Notes: generated by a model not told the origin, from the sequence alone. A DNA stretch of 64,000 nt from Ralstonia insidiosa (GCF_008801405.1 NZ_VZPV01000001.1:2976001-3040000); one strand, 5' to 3'. Counted from the stretch's first letter, positions 1 to 12,241 are shown. Translations and numbers: made by a program.

Positions 1-45
1 ATCACCGGCACGTGCCTGGAGGTGGACGGCGGGCGCTGCGTATAG
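1..45 (+). CDS. Short-chain dehydrogenase/reductase, C-terminal end only
   Basis: Only the last 14 codons and a TAG stop are in the window. They read ITGTCLEVDGGRCV, which matches the C-terminal signature of classical SDR oxidoreductases (IxGxxLxVDGG), where the chain closes over the NAD(P) fold. The substrate cannot be inferred from this piece. The 135 bp that follow before the MFS gene hold no terminator that I can see, so the two genes could be co-transcribed. An SDR next to an acidic-sugar or aromatic-acid permease would fit a small catabolic cluster, but that is inference. Confidence 0.75.
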   Translation: MTGTCLEVDGGRCV

Positions 46-180
46 TCGTCACTGCGAACCCTGCAGCAGGGCAGCTTGGCAGGGCCACGCGAGAAGGCGC
101 AGAATGCGGTGGCGGTTTTCCGGGCCGATGTTGGTGACGAGGAGCAATCGGCCTGAACTCATAACAACTCAGGAGACCCG

Positions 181-1503
181 ATGGCCCTCACCACTCCACC
201 GCTGGGTAGCGCAAGCACCCTGTCGCAATCTGCAAGTGATTTCGAAGAAGCCACCTACCGCAAGGTGACGTGGCGCCTGGTTCCGTTTCTGCTGCTGTGC
301 TACGTGGTCGCGTATCTCGACCGCGTGAATGTCGGCTTTGCCAAGCTGCAGATGCTCAACGACCTGAAGTTCAGCGAGACCATCTACGGGCTGGGCGCGG
401 GCATCTTCTTCATCGGCTACTTCCTCTTCGAGGTGCCGAGCAATGTGATCCTGCATCGCGTGGGGGCACGCATGTGGATCGCGCGGATCATGATCTCGTG
501 GGGCCTCATCTCGGCGGCCATGATGTTCGTGACCACGCCGGCCATGTTCTACGTGATGCGCTTCCTGCTGGGGCTGGCCGAGGCCGGTTTCTTCCCGGGC
601 ATCATCCTGTACCTCACCTATTGGTATCCGGCGCAGCGACGCGGGCGCACCACCACGTTCTTCATGACGGCGGTGGCGCTCTCAGGGGTGATCGGCGGGC
701 CGCTGTCGGGCTGGGCGATGACCGCCTTTGCAGGCAAGTACGGCCTGGCCGGCTGGCAGTGGATGTTCTTGATCGAAGGCATTCCGTCGGTCATCGTCGG
801 CGTCGTCGTGCTGCTCTACCTCGATGACCGCATCAGCCACGCCAAGTGGCTGACCGCTGATGAAAAGGCCCTGCTCACCCGCAACATCGCCGCAGAAGAC
901 GCGGAGAAAGAAGACCCGCCTATCGGCACGGTCCTGTCCAGCCCGCGTATGTGGCTGATGAGCGGGATCTACTTCACCTTCGTGATGGGCTTGTATGGCG
1001 TGAGCTTCTGGCTGCCGACGCTGATCAAGCAGACCGGTGTAGCCGATCCGTTCTCGGTGGGCCTGCTGACGGCGATTCCGTATGGCGCGGCCGTCATCGC
1101 CATGATCCTGGTCGCCCGCAGCGCAGACCGCACGCGCGAACGCCGCTGGCATATCGCCATTCCGGCCGTGGCGGGCGCGATTGGGCTGGTGCTCTCTGCC
1201 GTCTGGCACACCAACACCACGCTGGCGATGGCTGCGCTCACGCTCGGCACCATGGGCATCCTGACCACGCTGCCGCTGTTCTGGAGCCTGCCGACCGCGT
1301 TTCTGGCCGGTACGGGCGCAGCGGCGGGCATTGCGCTCATCAACTCGCTGGGCAACCTGGCGGGCTTCATTAGCCCCTACGCCGTGGGCTGGCTGAAAGA
1401 CGCCACCAAGAGCACCGATTCCGGCATGTACATGCTGGCTGCGTCGATGGTGCTGGGGGCGATCCTCACGCTGTCGGTGCCGGCATCGAAGGTGAACAAG
1501 TAG
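181..1503 (+). CDS. MFS permease, anion:cation symporter (phthalate/tartrate-like) family
   Basis: The 440-residue protein has about twelve hydrophobic segments, as expected of a major facilitator in the inner membrane. The N-terminal part (LDRVNVGFAKLQM near residue 45, then GYFLFEVPSNVILHRVGAR) is characteristic of the anion:cation symporter family, which carries organic acids such as phthalate, tartrate, galactonate or glucarate with protons. The exact substrate cannot be read from the sequence. The ATG is preceded by AGGAGA at a good distance, which fixes the start. It follows the end of an SDR gene on the same strand and is closed by the hairpin at 1540-1561. High confidence for family, low for substrate. 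Confidence 0.85.
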   Translation: MALTTPPLGSASTLSQSASDFEEATYRKVTWRLVPFLLLCYVVAYLDRVNVGFAKLQMLNDLKFSETIYGLGAGIFFIGYFLFEVPSNVILHRVGARMWIARIMISWGLISAAMMFVTTPAMFYVMRFLLGLAEAGFFPGIILYLTYWYPAQRRGRTTTFFMTAVALSGVIGGPLSGWAMTAFAGKYGLAGWQWMFLIEGIPSVIVGVVVLLYLDDRISHAKWLTADEKALLTRNIAAEDAEKEDPPIGTVLSSPRMWLMSGIYFTFVMGLYGVSFWLPTLIKQTGVADPFSVGLLTAIPYGAAVIAMILVARSADRTRERRWHIAIPAVAGAIGLVLSAVWHTNTTLAMAALTLGTMGILTTLPLFWSLPTAFLAGTGAAAGIALINSLGNLAGFISPYAVGWLKDATKSTDSGMYMLAASMVLGAILTLSVPASKVNK

Positions 1504-1539
1504 GCATCACCCGCATCACGAAACCCAGGCAACAAAGAA

Positions 1540-1561
1540 AAGGCCGGGATCTCCCGGCCTT
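1540..1561. terminator. Bidirectional intrinsic terminator between the MFS gene and hemY
   Basis: A near-perfect stem, AAGGCCGGGA paired with TCCCGGCCTT, lies between two convergent genes. On the minus strand it is followed by TTCTTTG and on the plus strand by GTTCATTTC. It can serve both genes, and looks stronger for the leftward heme operon. Confidence 0.8.
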
Positions 1562-1563
1562 GT

Positions 1564-2757
1564 TCATTTCACGGCAAGCAATGCGCTCTGCCGGTAGTGG
1601 CGCTGGGCCTCTTCCGGCCGCTCAGTTTGCTCGTACATCTGCGCGAGCACCAAGTGCGCATGGGCACGCAGGTTGCCGTGGTGATCGGCATCTGCATACT
1701 TCAGCGCCGACTCCAGGCTCGACTGCGCCTTGCCCCAGAGCTGCTCCTTGAAGCAGAGCATGCCGAGCGTGTAGAACAGGTCCGCATCCACCGGATGCTG
1801 GGCGAGCCATTTCTCGGCTTGCTGGATCAGCGGCAGCGCCTTGCCGGGCACCGCACAATCCGCATAGCGGCGGATCAGGCGGCCATCCCAATGCGCTTTC
1901 AGGCCTTCTTCGACGATGCGCTTGGCGTCATCGGTACGGTCCAGCTGCGCGAAGTACAGTGCGGCCAGCGAGGCGATGCGCGGCGAGCGGCGCTCCTCCG
2001 CAGTCAGTTCACGCCAGAAGGTGTTGAGTGCGTCGGCGTCGTGGCGTCGTTCGGTCAGCAGCGTCTCGCACGCCATCTGCTTGAGGCGCGCGGCCAGCAC
2101 GGTGTGGATGGCATTGCGCTTTTCCAGCGCGCGCGTCAGGCGCAGCACCTCATTCCAGTTCTTCAGATGCTGATGCGCACGCAGCGCAATCCGCTGCGCT
2201 TGAATCTGCCGCGCCCCCTGCGATTGCAGTTGCGCGATCCTCTCCAGCGCGCCCTCCGCGTCGCGTGCATCGACCAGCAGTTCCGCCATCGATACGAGCT
2301 TGGCCTGTTCGCGATCCGGCGACTTCACCTCGGCCATCCACGCATCGCGGCGCTCGGTTTCCTGCATGCGGTGGGCAGCGCGTGCACCGATCAGTGCCGC
2401 AGTTTCGCGCTGTGCCTCCCAGGCCTGGGCTTCGCGCGCCTGGCGCTCGGCGTGGCCAAAGCGGCCCGCAAACAGGCTTTCCATTGCCTCGCGCAACGCA
2501 GCGGAAGCCTTCAGGATACGGTTGCGTTCACGATACGCAGCAGCACGCGCCGGCATACCCGCCACATGGTGGAACAACCGCATCACCAGATGCAGCACGA
2601 CAAACGTCACCAGCAACGCGGCCAGCACAAAGTTGAGCGACATCTCCACCCGGTACGGCGGGTAGAACAGCACAACATTGCTCAGATTGAGTTCGGTAAA
2701 CAGCGCCAGCCCAACGGCGGCGGCAAACAGCAGCGCAATCCAGAATACCCAGCGCAT
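1564..2757 (-). CDS. hemY: HemY, heme-biosynthesis-associated TPR membrane protein
   Basis: This is a 397-residue protein with two N-terminal membrane segments (about residues 4-22 and 40-62). A long helical, alanine-rich region resembling tetratricopeptide repeats follows, and near the C terminus reads LFYTLGMLCFKEQLWGKAQ. This is the layout of enterobacterial-type HemY, an inner-membrane protein of unknown biochemical role encoded at the end of hemCDXY operons. It is not the protoporphyrinogen oxidase also called HemY in Bacillus. The ATG at 2757 gives the usual start MRWVFWIALLFAAAVG. It begins 2 bp after the hemDX stop, so translation is probably coupled. The open frame extends upstream into hemDX, but that part is out-of-frame shadow. 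Confidence 0.9.
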   Translation of the reverse strand: MRWVFWIALLFAAAVGLALFTELNLSNVVLFYPPYRVEMSLNFVLAALLVTFVVLHLVMRLFHHVAGMPARAAAYRERNRILKASAALREAMESLFAGRFGHAERQAREAQAWEAQRETAALIGARAAHRMQETERRDAWMAEVKSPDREQAKLVSMAELLVDARDAEGALERIAQLQSQGARQIQAQRIALRAHQHLKNWNEVLRLTRALEKRNAIHTVLAARLKQMACETLLTERRHDADALNTFWRELTAEERRSPRIASLAALYFAQLDRTDDAKRIVEEGLKAHWDGRLIRRYADCAVPGKALPLIQQAEKWLAQHPVDADLFYTLGMLCFKEQLWGKAQSSLESALKYADADHHGNLRAHAHLVLAQMYEQTERPEEAQRHYRQSALLAVK

Positions 2758-2759
2758 GC

Positions 2760-4871
2760 TCACTCCTTGCCCTGACCGCGCGCAGCGGCAAGGCTGTCGG
2801 CCAGCGTCGGCACCTCCAGCGTGCCGACCGTCGCGCGCACCTGCGCCAGCAGGTTCTGCACCGCGGTCACACGCTGCGATTGCGTGTCGAAGTAGCGCGC
2901 GAGCAGCGTGTCGGCGCGGCCCAGATCGGCGCGGAACACAGCATCGTTGCGCGAGAGCAAGGCCAGACGCGCGTTCATCAGGCGCAGCTTGAGGTTTTCG
3001 CGCAGGAACCACGCCTGGTCCGACGACAGCAGCAGCGCCTCGGTCTGATCCACGCGGCGCACCTGCACGATCTGGCCCAGCTCATCACGCACGCCGCTCC
3101 ACAAACGACCCCACCAAGCACGCACGCCGGCCGACCATCCGGTGCCGGCTTGCGTCGATGCTGCTGGCGCCGGTGCCGATGCCGCCGCTGCGGCCTTGGC
3201 ATTCTTCGCCGAGCGCGCCTTCGGTACCTGCGCAGCCTGCTCCGCATCCAGCGGCTGGGCCGACGACACCAGCGGCAATGTATCGACCGCGTTGATCGCA
3301 TCGTCCAGGCGGATGGCCGCGCCACTCAGGTCGATCGACGGCATCGCCTTGAGCTTGGCGATATCGCGTGCCACGGCACGGCGCACGGCGTTGAACTGCG
3401 GCTTGTTGAGCGATGCCAGACGGGCGTCGACAGTCTGCAGCGCAGCCAGCGCACCGCTCACGTTGCCGGTGAGCTGAAGTTGCTCGGCAGCGACTTCAAT
3501 CGAGCGCTCGATCTCGGATCGCTGCCAATCGTCGCGGTTGCGCAGTAGATCTTGGCTGGCCTGCTCCAACGCGCCCTGGCGGTCGCGGGTTTCCGTCGTG
3601 CGGGCATCCAGCGCGCCGAACTTCTGCTGCAACTGGCCAACCGCGTCCCGGTCTGCGCTGGAAAGCACGCGCATCTCTTGCGCCAGTGCTTCGTTCTGCT
3701 GTCCGCGCTGGCGGATCTCACGGGCCAGGCGCTCGTTGCGCACCTGCAGCGCAGCCACTGCAACTACGACTACGGCCAGCACGGTCCAGATCAGCCAGCC
3801 GCCGCGTCGCGGTGCATGGTTGACGGTCATGGTGGGCGCGAACGATGCGGGTGCGGGCGCCGGACTCGGCTGGGCGGCCGCGGGCTTCGCGGCGGGAGCG
3901 GACGAGGGAGCGGAAGTCTGCGTCACAGTGGGAGAAGAAGGAGAAGTATTCGATTCAGCAGGTGCTGAGGCGGGCGGTGTCGGTACGGGCGCAGGCACCG
4001 GGCCGGCCCAGGCCAGGACACCAGCAAGCAGGCGGTCGTCGCCGGCACCAGTGAGCTTCACATCGCGAAAGCCTAGCGACTCAGCCTGTTCAACGATGCG
4101 CGCATGCGGCGCAAAGCACGGCGCACCGTGCAGCGTATGGACTTCGGCGGGTGTCAGGTTGGCGCGCGCCAGATCGTCGAGATTGCGTACGGCCTCGGAA
4201 CTGGTGAGCGTCCAGGCATGGCGGGCGGCAAGCACGGCGCGCAGCGCAGCCCAGGCGGCGGCGTCGGGCACAGGCACGCTGCGGCGGTAAGCCTCCACCG
4301 TGCGCACCGAGACGCCAGCCTCGCGCAGTTGATCTGCCAGCCATTCTCGGCCGCCGTTGCCGCGCACGATCAGCACCTCGCGGCCAGCCAGCGATGGCAC
4401 ATCCAGCCGCGCATACAGGGCTTCGGAATCCTGGCGTGCGTCGTCGGCGTGGGTGTCGGGTCGGATCACGCGATGCGCGGGTGGCGCGACACCGTGCGTG
4501 GCCAGGGCCTGCGCACTCGCGGGGCCCACCACCGCCACCGGCACTTCCTGCGGCCAGCGGAACCCTTCCGGCATGGCGGCAAACGCCTGCTGTACGGCAT
4601 TCGGACTGACAAACACGACCAGCGCATAGCGCGACGGATCGCCCAGCGCGGCGCGCAGATCATCGAGATTCGGTGTCGGCGCGATGTCGAGCAGCGGGAA
4701 CTGGTGCGTGCGCAAGCCGTGGCGTTCCAACGCCGTCACCAGCATGGGTGCCTGCGCGCGTGGACGCGTCACCACCACCACAGGCACAGTGGTGGCCGAT
4801 TCGGTGGCCGCGTTGGCAACCGAACTGGCGACAGGTGGCACGCTGGATGAGGGTGGCAAGCGATCGTCCAT
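2760..4871 (-). CDS. hemDX: Fused uroporphyrinogen-III synthase (HemD) and HemX
   Basis: A 703-residue fusion. Residues about 29-290 are a HemD domain (VVVVTRPRAQAPMLVTAL at the start, TLTSSEAVRNL near 221), which cyclises hydroxymethylbilane to uroporphyrinogen III. Residues 291-350 are a Pro/Ala/Ser-rich linker. A single membrane segment follows (about 358-376, WLIWTVLAVVVVAVAAL), then a coiled-coil and helical HemX domain to the C terminus. HemX is often labelled uroporphyrin-III C-methyltransferase, but I see no SAM-binding motif, so a methyltransferase role is not supported. The fusion would tether the synthase to the inner membrane. It lies 15 bp downstream of hemC in the same operon. 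Confidence 0.93.
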   Translation of the reverse strand: MDDRLPPSSSVPPVASSVANAATESATTVPVVVVTRPRAQAPMLVTALERHGLRTHQFPLLDIAPTPNLDDLRAALGDPSRYALVVFVSPNAVQQAFAAMPEGFRWPQEVPVAVVGPASAQALATHGVAPPAHRVIRPDTHADDARQDSEALYARLDVPSLAGREVLIVRGNGGREWLADQLREAGVSVRTVEAYRRSVPVPDAAAWAALRAVLAARHAWTLTSSEAVRNLDDLARANLTPAEVHTLHGAPCFAPHARIVEQAESLGFRDVKLTGAGDDRLLAGVLAWAGPVPAPVPTPPASAPAESNTSPSSPTVTQTSAPSSAPAAKPAAAQPSPAPAPASFAPTMTVNHAPRRGGWLIWTVLAVVVVAVAALQVRNERLAREIRQRGQQNEALAQEMRVLSSADRDAVGQLQQKFGALDARTTETRDRQGALEQASQDLLRNRDDWQRSEIERSIEVAAEQLQLTGNVSGALAALQTVDARLASLNKPQFNAVRRAVARDIAKLKAMPSIDLSGAAIRLDDAINAVDTLPLVSSAQPLDAEQAAQVPKARSAKNAKAAAAASAPAPAASTQAGTGWSAGVRAWWGRLWSGVRDELGQIVQVRRVDQTEALLLSSDQAWFLRENLKLRLMNARLALLSRNDAVFRADLGRADTLLARYFDTQSQRVTAVQNLLAQVRATVGTLEVPTLADSLAAARGQGKE

Positions 4872-4886
4872 GGCGAGCCGTGGAGG

Positions 4887-5903
4887 TTAGGTAGCGGGCG
4901 GGGCGTCGGCGCCCAGCATGGCGAGAATCTCACGCGCGCCGCCGTTCAGCATCTGCTGGGCGACCTGCACGCCAAGCGCATCGGCCTCGGCCAGCGTGGA
5001 CGGCGTGGCTTCGCCATCTGCGGCAAGCTTGCGAGTGCCGTCTTGCGAGGCAACAAAGGCACGCAAACGCAGCGTGCCGGCCTCAGACCACTGTGCAAAC
5101 GACGCCAGCGGTACCTGGCACGAGCCGCCCAGGATGCGGGACACGGCGCGCTCCGCGGTCACGGCTAGCGCAGAGCGCATGTCATGCAGCGGCGCAAGCG
5201 CGGCCTGCACATCGGCACGATCGGCGCGAATCTCGATGCCCAACGCGCCCTGCCCCGCGGCCGGCAGCGATTCTTCCAGTGCGATAGTCGAACGGATGCG
5301 CTCGGCCAGCCCCAGGCGCTTGAGCCCGGCGGCAGCCAGGATGATGGCGGCGTAGTCACCACGGTCGAGCTTGCCCAGACGCGTGTCCAAATTGCCACGC
5401 AACGGCTGGATGACCAGATGCGGGAAACGCGCCCGCAGCGAGGCCTCGCGACGCAGGCTGGAGGTGCCCACCACGGCACCGGCCGGCAGCGCGGCCAGAT
5501 CGGCGTAGTCGTTGGAGACAAAGGCGTCGCGCGGGTCTTCGCGTTCGAGAATGGCCGACAGCGCAAAGCCCTCCGGCAACTCCATCGGCACATCCTTGAG
5601 CGAATGGACGGCCAGATCGGCACGTCCCTCGGCCAGCGCGACTTCCAGTTCCTTCACGAACAAACCTTTGCCCCCCACCTTGGCGAGGGAGCGATCGAGA
5701 ATCTGGTCGCCGCGTGTGGTCATGCCGAGGATGGACACGTCGCACGCGGGATAGTATTTTTGCAATGCAGCACGCACGTGTTCGGCTTGCCAAAGTGCAA
5801 GCCGGCTTTCGCGCGAGGCGATGACCAGCTTGGTCGGCGCCTGGGCTGCAGGAGTCGTTGCAAGCTGGGATTCGACGGGAGTCGGGCGGGCGTTAGAAGA
5901 CAT
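4887..5903 (-). CDS. hemC: Porphobilinogen deaminase (hydroxymethylbilane synthase)
   Basis: A 338-residue protein that joins four porphobilinogens into hydroxymethylbilane, the substrate of the HemD domain encoded next. It shows the N-terminal ASRESRLALWQ motif (about 29-39), SLKDVP with the catalytic Asp (about residue 104), and Cys262 in GGSCQVPL, the attachment point of the dipyrromethane cofactor. The first 24 residues are a low-complexity extension ahead of the conserved TKLVIASRESRLAL, so a later start is possible, but no in-frame ATG lies close to the core. It is the first gene of hemC-hemDX-hemY and is divergent from ppc, with 109 bp between them. Confidence 0.97.
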   Translation of the reverse strand: MSSNARPTPVESQLATTPAAQAPTKLVIASRESRLALWQAEHVRAALQKYYPACDVSILGMTTRGDQILDRSLAKVGGKGLFVKELEVALAEGRADLAVHSLKDVPMELPEGFALSAILEREDPRDAFVSNDYADLAALPAGAVVGTSSLRREASLRARFPHLVIQPLRGNLDTRLGKLDRGDYAAIILAAAGLKRLGLAERIRSTIALEESLPAAGQGALGIEIRADRADVQAALAPLHDMRSALAVTAERAVSRILGGSCQVPLASFAQWSEAGTLRLRAFVASQDGTRKLAADGEATPSTLAEADALGVQVAQQMLNGGAREILAMLGADAPPAT

Positions 5904-6012
5904 GCGGCAATGGTAGCACGCAGCTTTTTCGCCACAGGCCGACTATCACGTTGAAATGATGCAGAAAAGAGGGCCCTTCAGGCACCTTACCCACCCGACC
6001 TAGGAGACATCA

Positions 6013-9024
<3,012 letters not shown>

Positions 9025-9038
9025 AGGCGAGCGGTTGA

Positions 9039-10475
9039 TTACACAGCCAGCGCGGTGGCGGCGGGGCGACGGCTGATCCAGGCCATCGCCATCGCACCGG
9101 CGTAGGACAGCGTCATCAGTCCGAACACCGTTGGCGAGGCGCGCATCAGATCGGGGACCACCGTGACGACCGCGCCTGCCGCTGCCACGCCCAGCAGACT
9201 GCCGGTCTGCCGGGCGGCGTTGAGCAAGCCCGACGCCGTGCCGGCCAGCTCGCCGGGTGCCGCCGAGAGGATGGTGGACGTCATGGGCGCGATGGCCAGC
9301 GCGGTACCACCGCCGTACGCCATCATCACCACACTGATCAGCCAAAGCGGCGCATGCGCAGTCAGCGCGGCCGACGTTGCCAGCAAACCGACGGCACCGA
9401 TCGTCAGGCCGCTCAGCATCATGGTGGGCGTGGAGAAGCGCGCCATCAGCTTGCCCGCGAAGATGTTGCCTGCCGACAGGCTCACGGCCATTGGCAGCAT
9501 GACCAGACCGGTCTGGCGTGCGCTCAGGTGTTCAACGTTCTGTAGATGCAGGCTCAACGCGAACAGCGCACCGTAATAGCCGAAGTTCAGCAGGAAACCT
9601 ACGCCGTTGACCGCGCCCAGCGTGCGATGCGCGAGCCATGACAACGGCACCAGCGGTGCAGGCGCCCGGCGCTCGGCCATCACGAACAGCGCACCAGCCA
9701 CCACCATCAGCAACGCTGCACCCCACACCCACGGCGACTGTGCGCCGCGCACCGGCCATTCAATCGCCGCAAAGCACAGCGCAGCGAGCATCACTGCACT
9801 GGTCACCTGCCCCGCCCAGTCGAACGGCCGGGCGCGTGCCGGCTGCACGTGACGCACGATCACCCATGTGCCCAGCATGCCCACCACGCCCAACGGCACG
9901 TTGATGAGGAAGGCGCTGCGCCAGCCGTACGTGTCGACCAGGATGCCGCCCAGCGCCGGGCCCACGGCAGCAGCCGTTGCCACGATGGCGCCCCACAGGC
10001 CGATCGCCCAGGCGCGCTCGCGCGGGTCTTCAAACGTACTGCGGATGAGCGACAGCGAACTCGGCAGGAACATCGCCGCGCCCACGCCTTGCAGAATGCG
10101 CGCGGCAATCAGCGTGACAACTGAAGGCGCCAGCCCGCACCCGGCCGAGGCCACGATGAACACGGCCATCCCCGCCATGAAGACGGTGCGCGCGCCGATG
10201 CGGTCGCTCAGCAAACCACCGGTGAGGATGAAGGCAGCGAAGGCCAGCGTGTAGGCATCGACGATCCAGGCGAGCTCGGCGACGCTGCTGTGCAGGCTGT
10301 CGCGCATGGCGATCAGCGCCACGTTGACGACGGTGGTATCCAGCACCGCCATGAACACCCCCGAGGTCAGGATGGCCAGCGTGGCGTTGCGGCGCCAGCG
10401 GCTGAGATCAGCAGCGGGCGATACGACAGGAATGGTGTTGCAGGACGACATGAGGGAACCGTTTGGCAGTGTCAT
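9039..10475 (-). CDS. MFS drug exporter, DHA2 (14-segment) type
   Basis: A protein of about 478 residues with the motif-C-type and N-terminal signatures of the DHA2 drug:H+ antiporters: FMAVLDTTVVNVALIAM near residue 30, LSDRIGARTVFMAG, and ARILQGVGAAMFLPSSLSLI. It probably exports a toxic compound, and the substrate is unknown. Starts at 10475 (used here) or 10451 are both possible and neither has a strong Shine-Dalgarno; the open frame runs further upstream but crosses the intergenic operator. It is divergent from a LysR regulator, and a palindrome at 10502-10526 lies between them, which suggests regulation by that protein in response to the exported compound. Confidence 0.85.
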   Translation of the reverse strand: MTLPNGSLMSSCNTIPVVSPAADLSRWRRNATLAILTSGVFMAVLDTTVVNVALIAMRDSLHSSVAELAWIVDAYTLAFAAFILTGGLLSDRIGARTVFMAGMAVFIVASAGCGLAPSVVTLIAARILQGVGAAMFLPSSLSLIRSTFEDPRERAWAIGLWGAIVATAAAVGPALGGILVDTYGWRSAFLINVPLGVVGMLGTWVIVRHVQPARARPFDWAGQVTSAVMLAALCFAAIEWPVRGAQSPWVWGAALLMVVAGALFVMAERRAPAPLVPLSWLAHRTLGAVNGVGFLLNFGYYGALFALSLHLQNVEHLSARQTGLVMLPMAVSLSAGNIFAGKLMARFSTPTMMLSGLTIGAVGLLATSAALTAHAPLWLISVVMMAYGGGTALAIAPMTSTILSAAPGELAGTASGLLNAARQTGSLLGVAAAGAVVTVVPDLMRASPTVFGLMTLSYAGAMAMAWISRRPAATALAV

Positions 10476-10501
10476 GCGACCCAGTGTAGGCTTGACCGAG
10501 C

Positions 10502-10547
10502 ATGCAAAAAAGCAGCGTTTTTGCATTGCAGCACAGCAAAAATGCAT
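10502..10547. promoter_or_regulatory. Palindromic operator between the MFS exporter and its LysR regulator
   Basis: ATGCAAAAA (10502-10510) and TTTTTGCAT (10518-10526) form a perfect 9-bp inverted repeat with a 7-bp spacer. A third related site, GCAAAAATGCAT, lies at 10536-10547. The tract is AT-rich in a GC-rich genome and contains T-N11-A spacings of the kind LysR proteins bind. It sits 27-51 bp upstream of the exporter start and just upstream of the regulator's likely GTG start. Confidence 0.7.
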
Positions 10548-10576
10548 CACCCGCCAATCGTCATCCGGAGCCAAAC

Positions 10577-11479
10577 GTGAACTGGGACAACGCCCGCATC
10601 TTTCTGGCCGTAGCGCGCACGGGCACGCTGCGCGGCGCGGCGCAGCGCCTGGCTGTGGATCAGGCCACGGTCGGCCGCCGCGTTGCCGCGCTGGAGGACG
10701 AGTTATCGGCCAAGCTGTTCCTGCGGACATCGACCGCGCTGGTGCTCACCCCTGCCGGTGAAGCGCTGATCGGCCCGGCCGAAGCCATGGAACAGGCCGC
10801 GCACACCATCGAACGCCGCATCGCCGGCACGGACGAGCAGCTTGCCGGCACCATCCGCGTGGCGACCACCGAGACGCTGGCCGCCACCTTCGTGCTGCCC
10901 GCCATTGCGCAATTGCGGCAGCAGCACCCCGGCATCGACATCGTGTGCATGACCTCCAAGAGCATCGCCAACCTGACCAAGCGCGAGGCGGATGTCGCGG
11001 TGCGCACGCTGCGCCCGGACGCGCCCGACCTCATTGCGCGCCGCATCGCCCAATTGGAAACCGGCATCTACGCCAGCCGCAGCTACGTGGCCGCGCGCGG
11101 CATGCCCGAAGAAGGGACCGCGTTTGCGGGACACGACCTCGTGCTCTATCCCCGTAACGAGGTGCCGTGGATGTGGGAAGACCTGTGCGGCGAGCCGATC
11201 TCGCGAGGCCGCGTGGTCCTGCAGAGCAGCTCGGCCATGACCGTCTTCGAAGCCATCGTGGCAGGCATCGGCATCACAGAACTGGTCTGCCACCGCGCCG
11301 AGACGCGCCCGGAACTGGTCCGCGTGCTGCCGAATCGCCGTGACACGCAAGACGTCTGGCTGGTCACCCACGCCGATCTGCACAAGACCGCACGGGTGCG
11401 CGCATTGATGGATGCCATCGTCAACGTGTTCTGCGCCTATAAAAAACCCGCCATGCCGCAACGAGCCCAAACGGCATGA
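10577..11479 (+). CDS. LysR-family transcriptional regulator, probable regulator of the adjacent exporter
   Basis: The 300-residue protein begins VNWDNARIFLAVARTGTL with the winged helix-turn-helix (AAQRLAVDQATVGRRVAAL, about residues 20-38), followed by a periplasmic-binding-like effector domain (GTIRVATTETLAATFVLPA). I place the start at the GTG at 10577. It has CGGAG six bases upstream and puts the HTH at the usual position. An upstream in-frame ATG at 10502 would add 25 residues and is itself part of the palindromic operator, so it is unlikely. It is divergent from a DHA2 exporter, the common arrangement for a local activator or repressor. The inducer is unknown. Confidence 0.85.
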   Translation: MNWDNARIFLAVARTGTLRGAAQRLAVDQATVGRRVAALEDELSAKLFLRTSTALVLTPAGEALIGPAEAMEQAAHTIERRIAGTDEQLAGTIRVATTETLAATFVLPAIAQLRQQHPGIDIVCMTSKSIANLTKREADVAVRTLRPDAPDLIARRIAQLETGIYASRSYVAARGMPEEGTAFAGHDLVLYPRNEVPWMWEDLCGEPISRGRVVLQSSSAMTVFEAIVAGIGITELVCHRAETRPELVRVLPNRRDTQDVWLVTHADLHKTARVRALMDAIVNVFCAYKKPAMPQRAQTA

Positions 11480-11538
11480 CGGGCAAGCCATCCGCACGGT
11501 ACGCCGAGCGGACGCTGCAAAAATTTCCGGCTCAGGGC

Positions 11539-12144
11539 TCAGACAACGAACGCCCCTGGCACCGGGTCCTCACCCAGCGCGGACAGCAGCACCGCCCAGT
11601 GCATCGCCTCGTCGCCCATGATGCTGGCGGCGGCCTTGGTCAGGTCGCGCGTGTAGAAGTTCGGCATCACACCCAGGTAGGCCGAGGTGGCGCCCTTCTC
11701 CAGCCCGGCGGCAAAGCGCAGCACGTCGGCCTGCGTCTTCAACTGGCTGACCGGGAAGTTGTATTCCGCCACCGTCTTTTCCATGATCGGCGTGCCGCCC
11801 AGCTTGGATACGGTGCCGGCCAGCACCTGCGCATGCGCCTTGTGGTGCCCCTGGAATTTCACCGCCGTGGCCAGCACCGGCTTTTGCAGCAGGCCGCTTT
11901 CGGCGCCCACCTGATACGCGGCGATGGCCTGATACTCCAGCCCGAGCGCCACGTTCAGGATGGCGATGTCGTCTTTCACACTGCCCGATTGGGTCTGTGC
12001 CCAGGCCGGCATCGACTGCCCGAGCGACATCGCCGCCAGCGAGCCCAGCGCCATCAGCCCCGGTGCGCGCAGCAATACGCGACGGCGCACATCGATGCGC
12101 GGGTTGTCTCCATCCAACAGGTCCATCTCTTTGATCGTGTCCAT
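11539..12144 (-). CDS. Tat-exported ferritin-like domain protein
   Basis: This 201-residue protein has an N-terminal twin-arginine-like region (VRRRVLLRAPGLMALG, residues 17-32) and a cleavable segment ending near PAWA. A helical domain follows with Glu/His positions typical of a four-helix ferritin-like bundle: LGLEYQAIAAYQ, FQGHHKAHAQVL, EKGATSAYLG and GDEAMHWAVLL. It belongs to the exported ferritin-like/desiccation-related type (Ferritin_2), whose biochemical role is not settled. The ATG at 12144 has AAGGAGA upstream. An ECF-like promoter at 12242-12271 reads into it, and the divergent neighbour is an ECF sigma factor, so it is probably a target of that factor. It could bind a di-iron centre in the periplasm during stress. 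Confidence 0.82.
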   Translation of the reverse strand: MDTIKEMDLLDGDNPRIDVRRRVLLRAPGLMALGSLAAMSLGQSMPAWAQTQSGSVKDDIAILNVALGLEYQAIAAYQVGAESGLLQKPVLATAVKFQGHHKAHAQVLAGTVSKLGGTPIMEKTVAEYNFPVSQLKTQADVLRFAAGLEKGATSAYLGVMPNFYTRDLTKAAASIMGDEAMHWAVLLSALGEDPVPGAFVV

Positions 12145-12241
12145 CGTCGGTCTCCTTGCATGTGGGGAAGAAGCGCGACCCGAATGGTGCCGAGGTGCGG
12201 CCGTGGTGCGGATCGCCGGCGTTTGTCCAGCGCCTGACCGC

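Noticed and set aside
2760..4871. Uroporphyrinogen-III C-methyltransferase activity for the HemX part
   Set aside because: The region is a membrane segment plus coiled coil with no SAM-binding motif. The label is a common annotation carry-over.
10502..10504. ATG at 10502 as start of the LysR regulator
   Set aside because: It lies in the palindromic operator, has no Shine-Dalgarno and adds 25 residues before the conserved HTH start. The GTG at 10577 is better.
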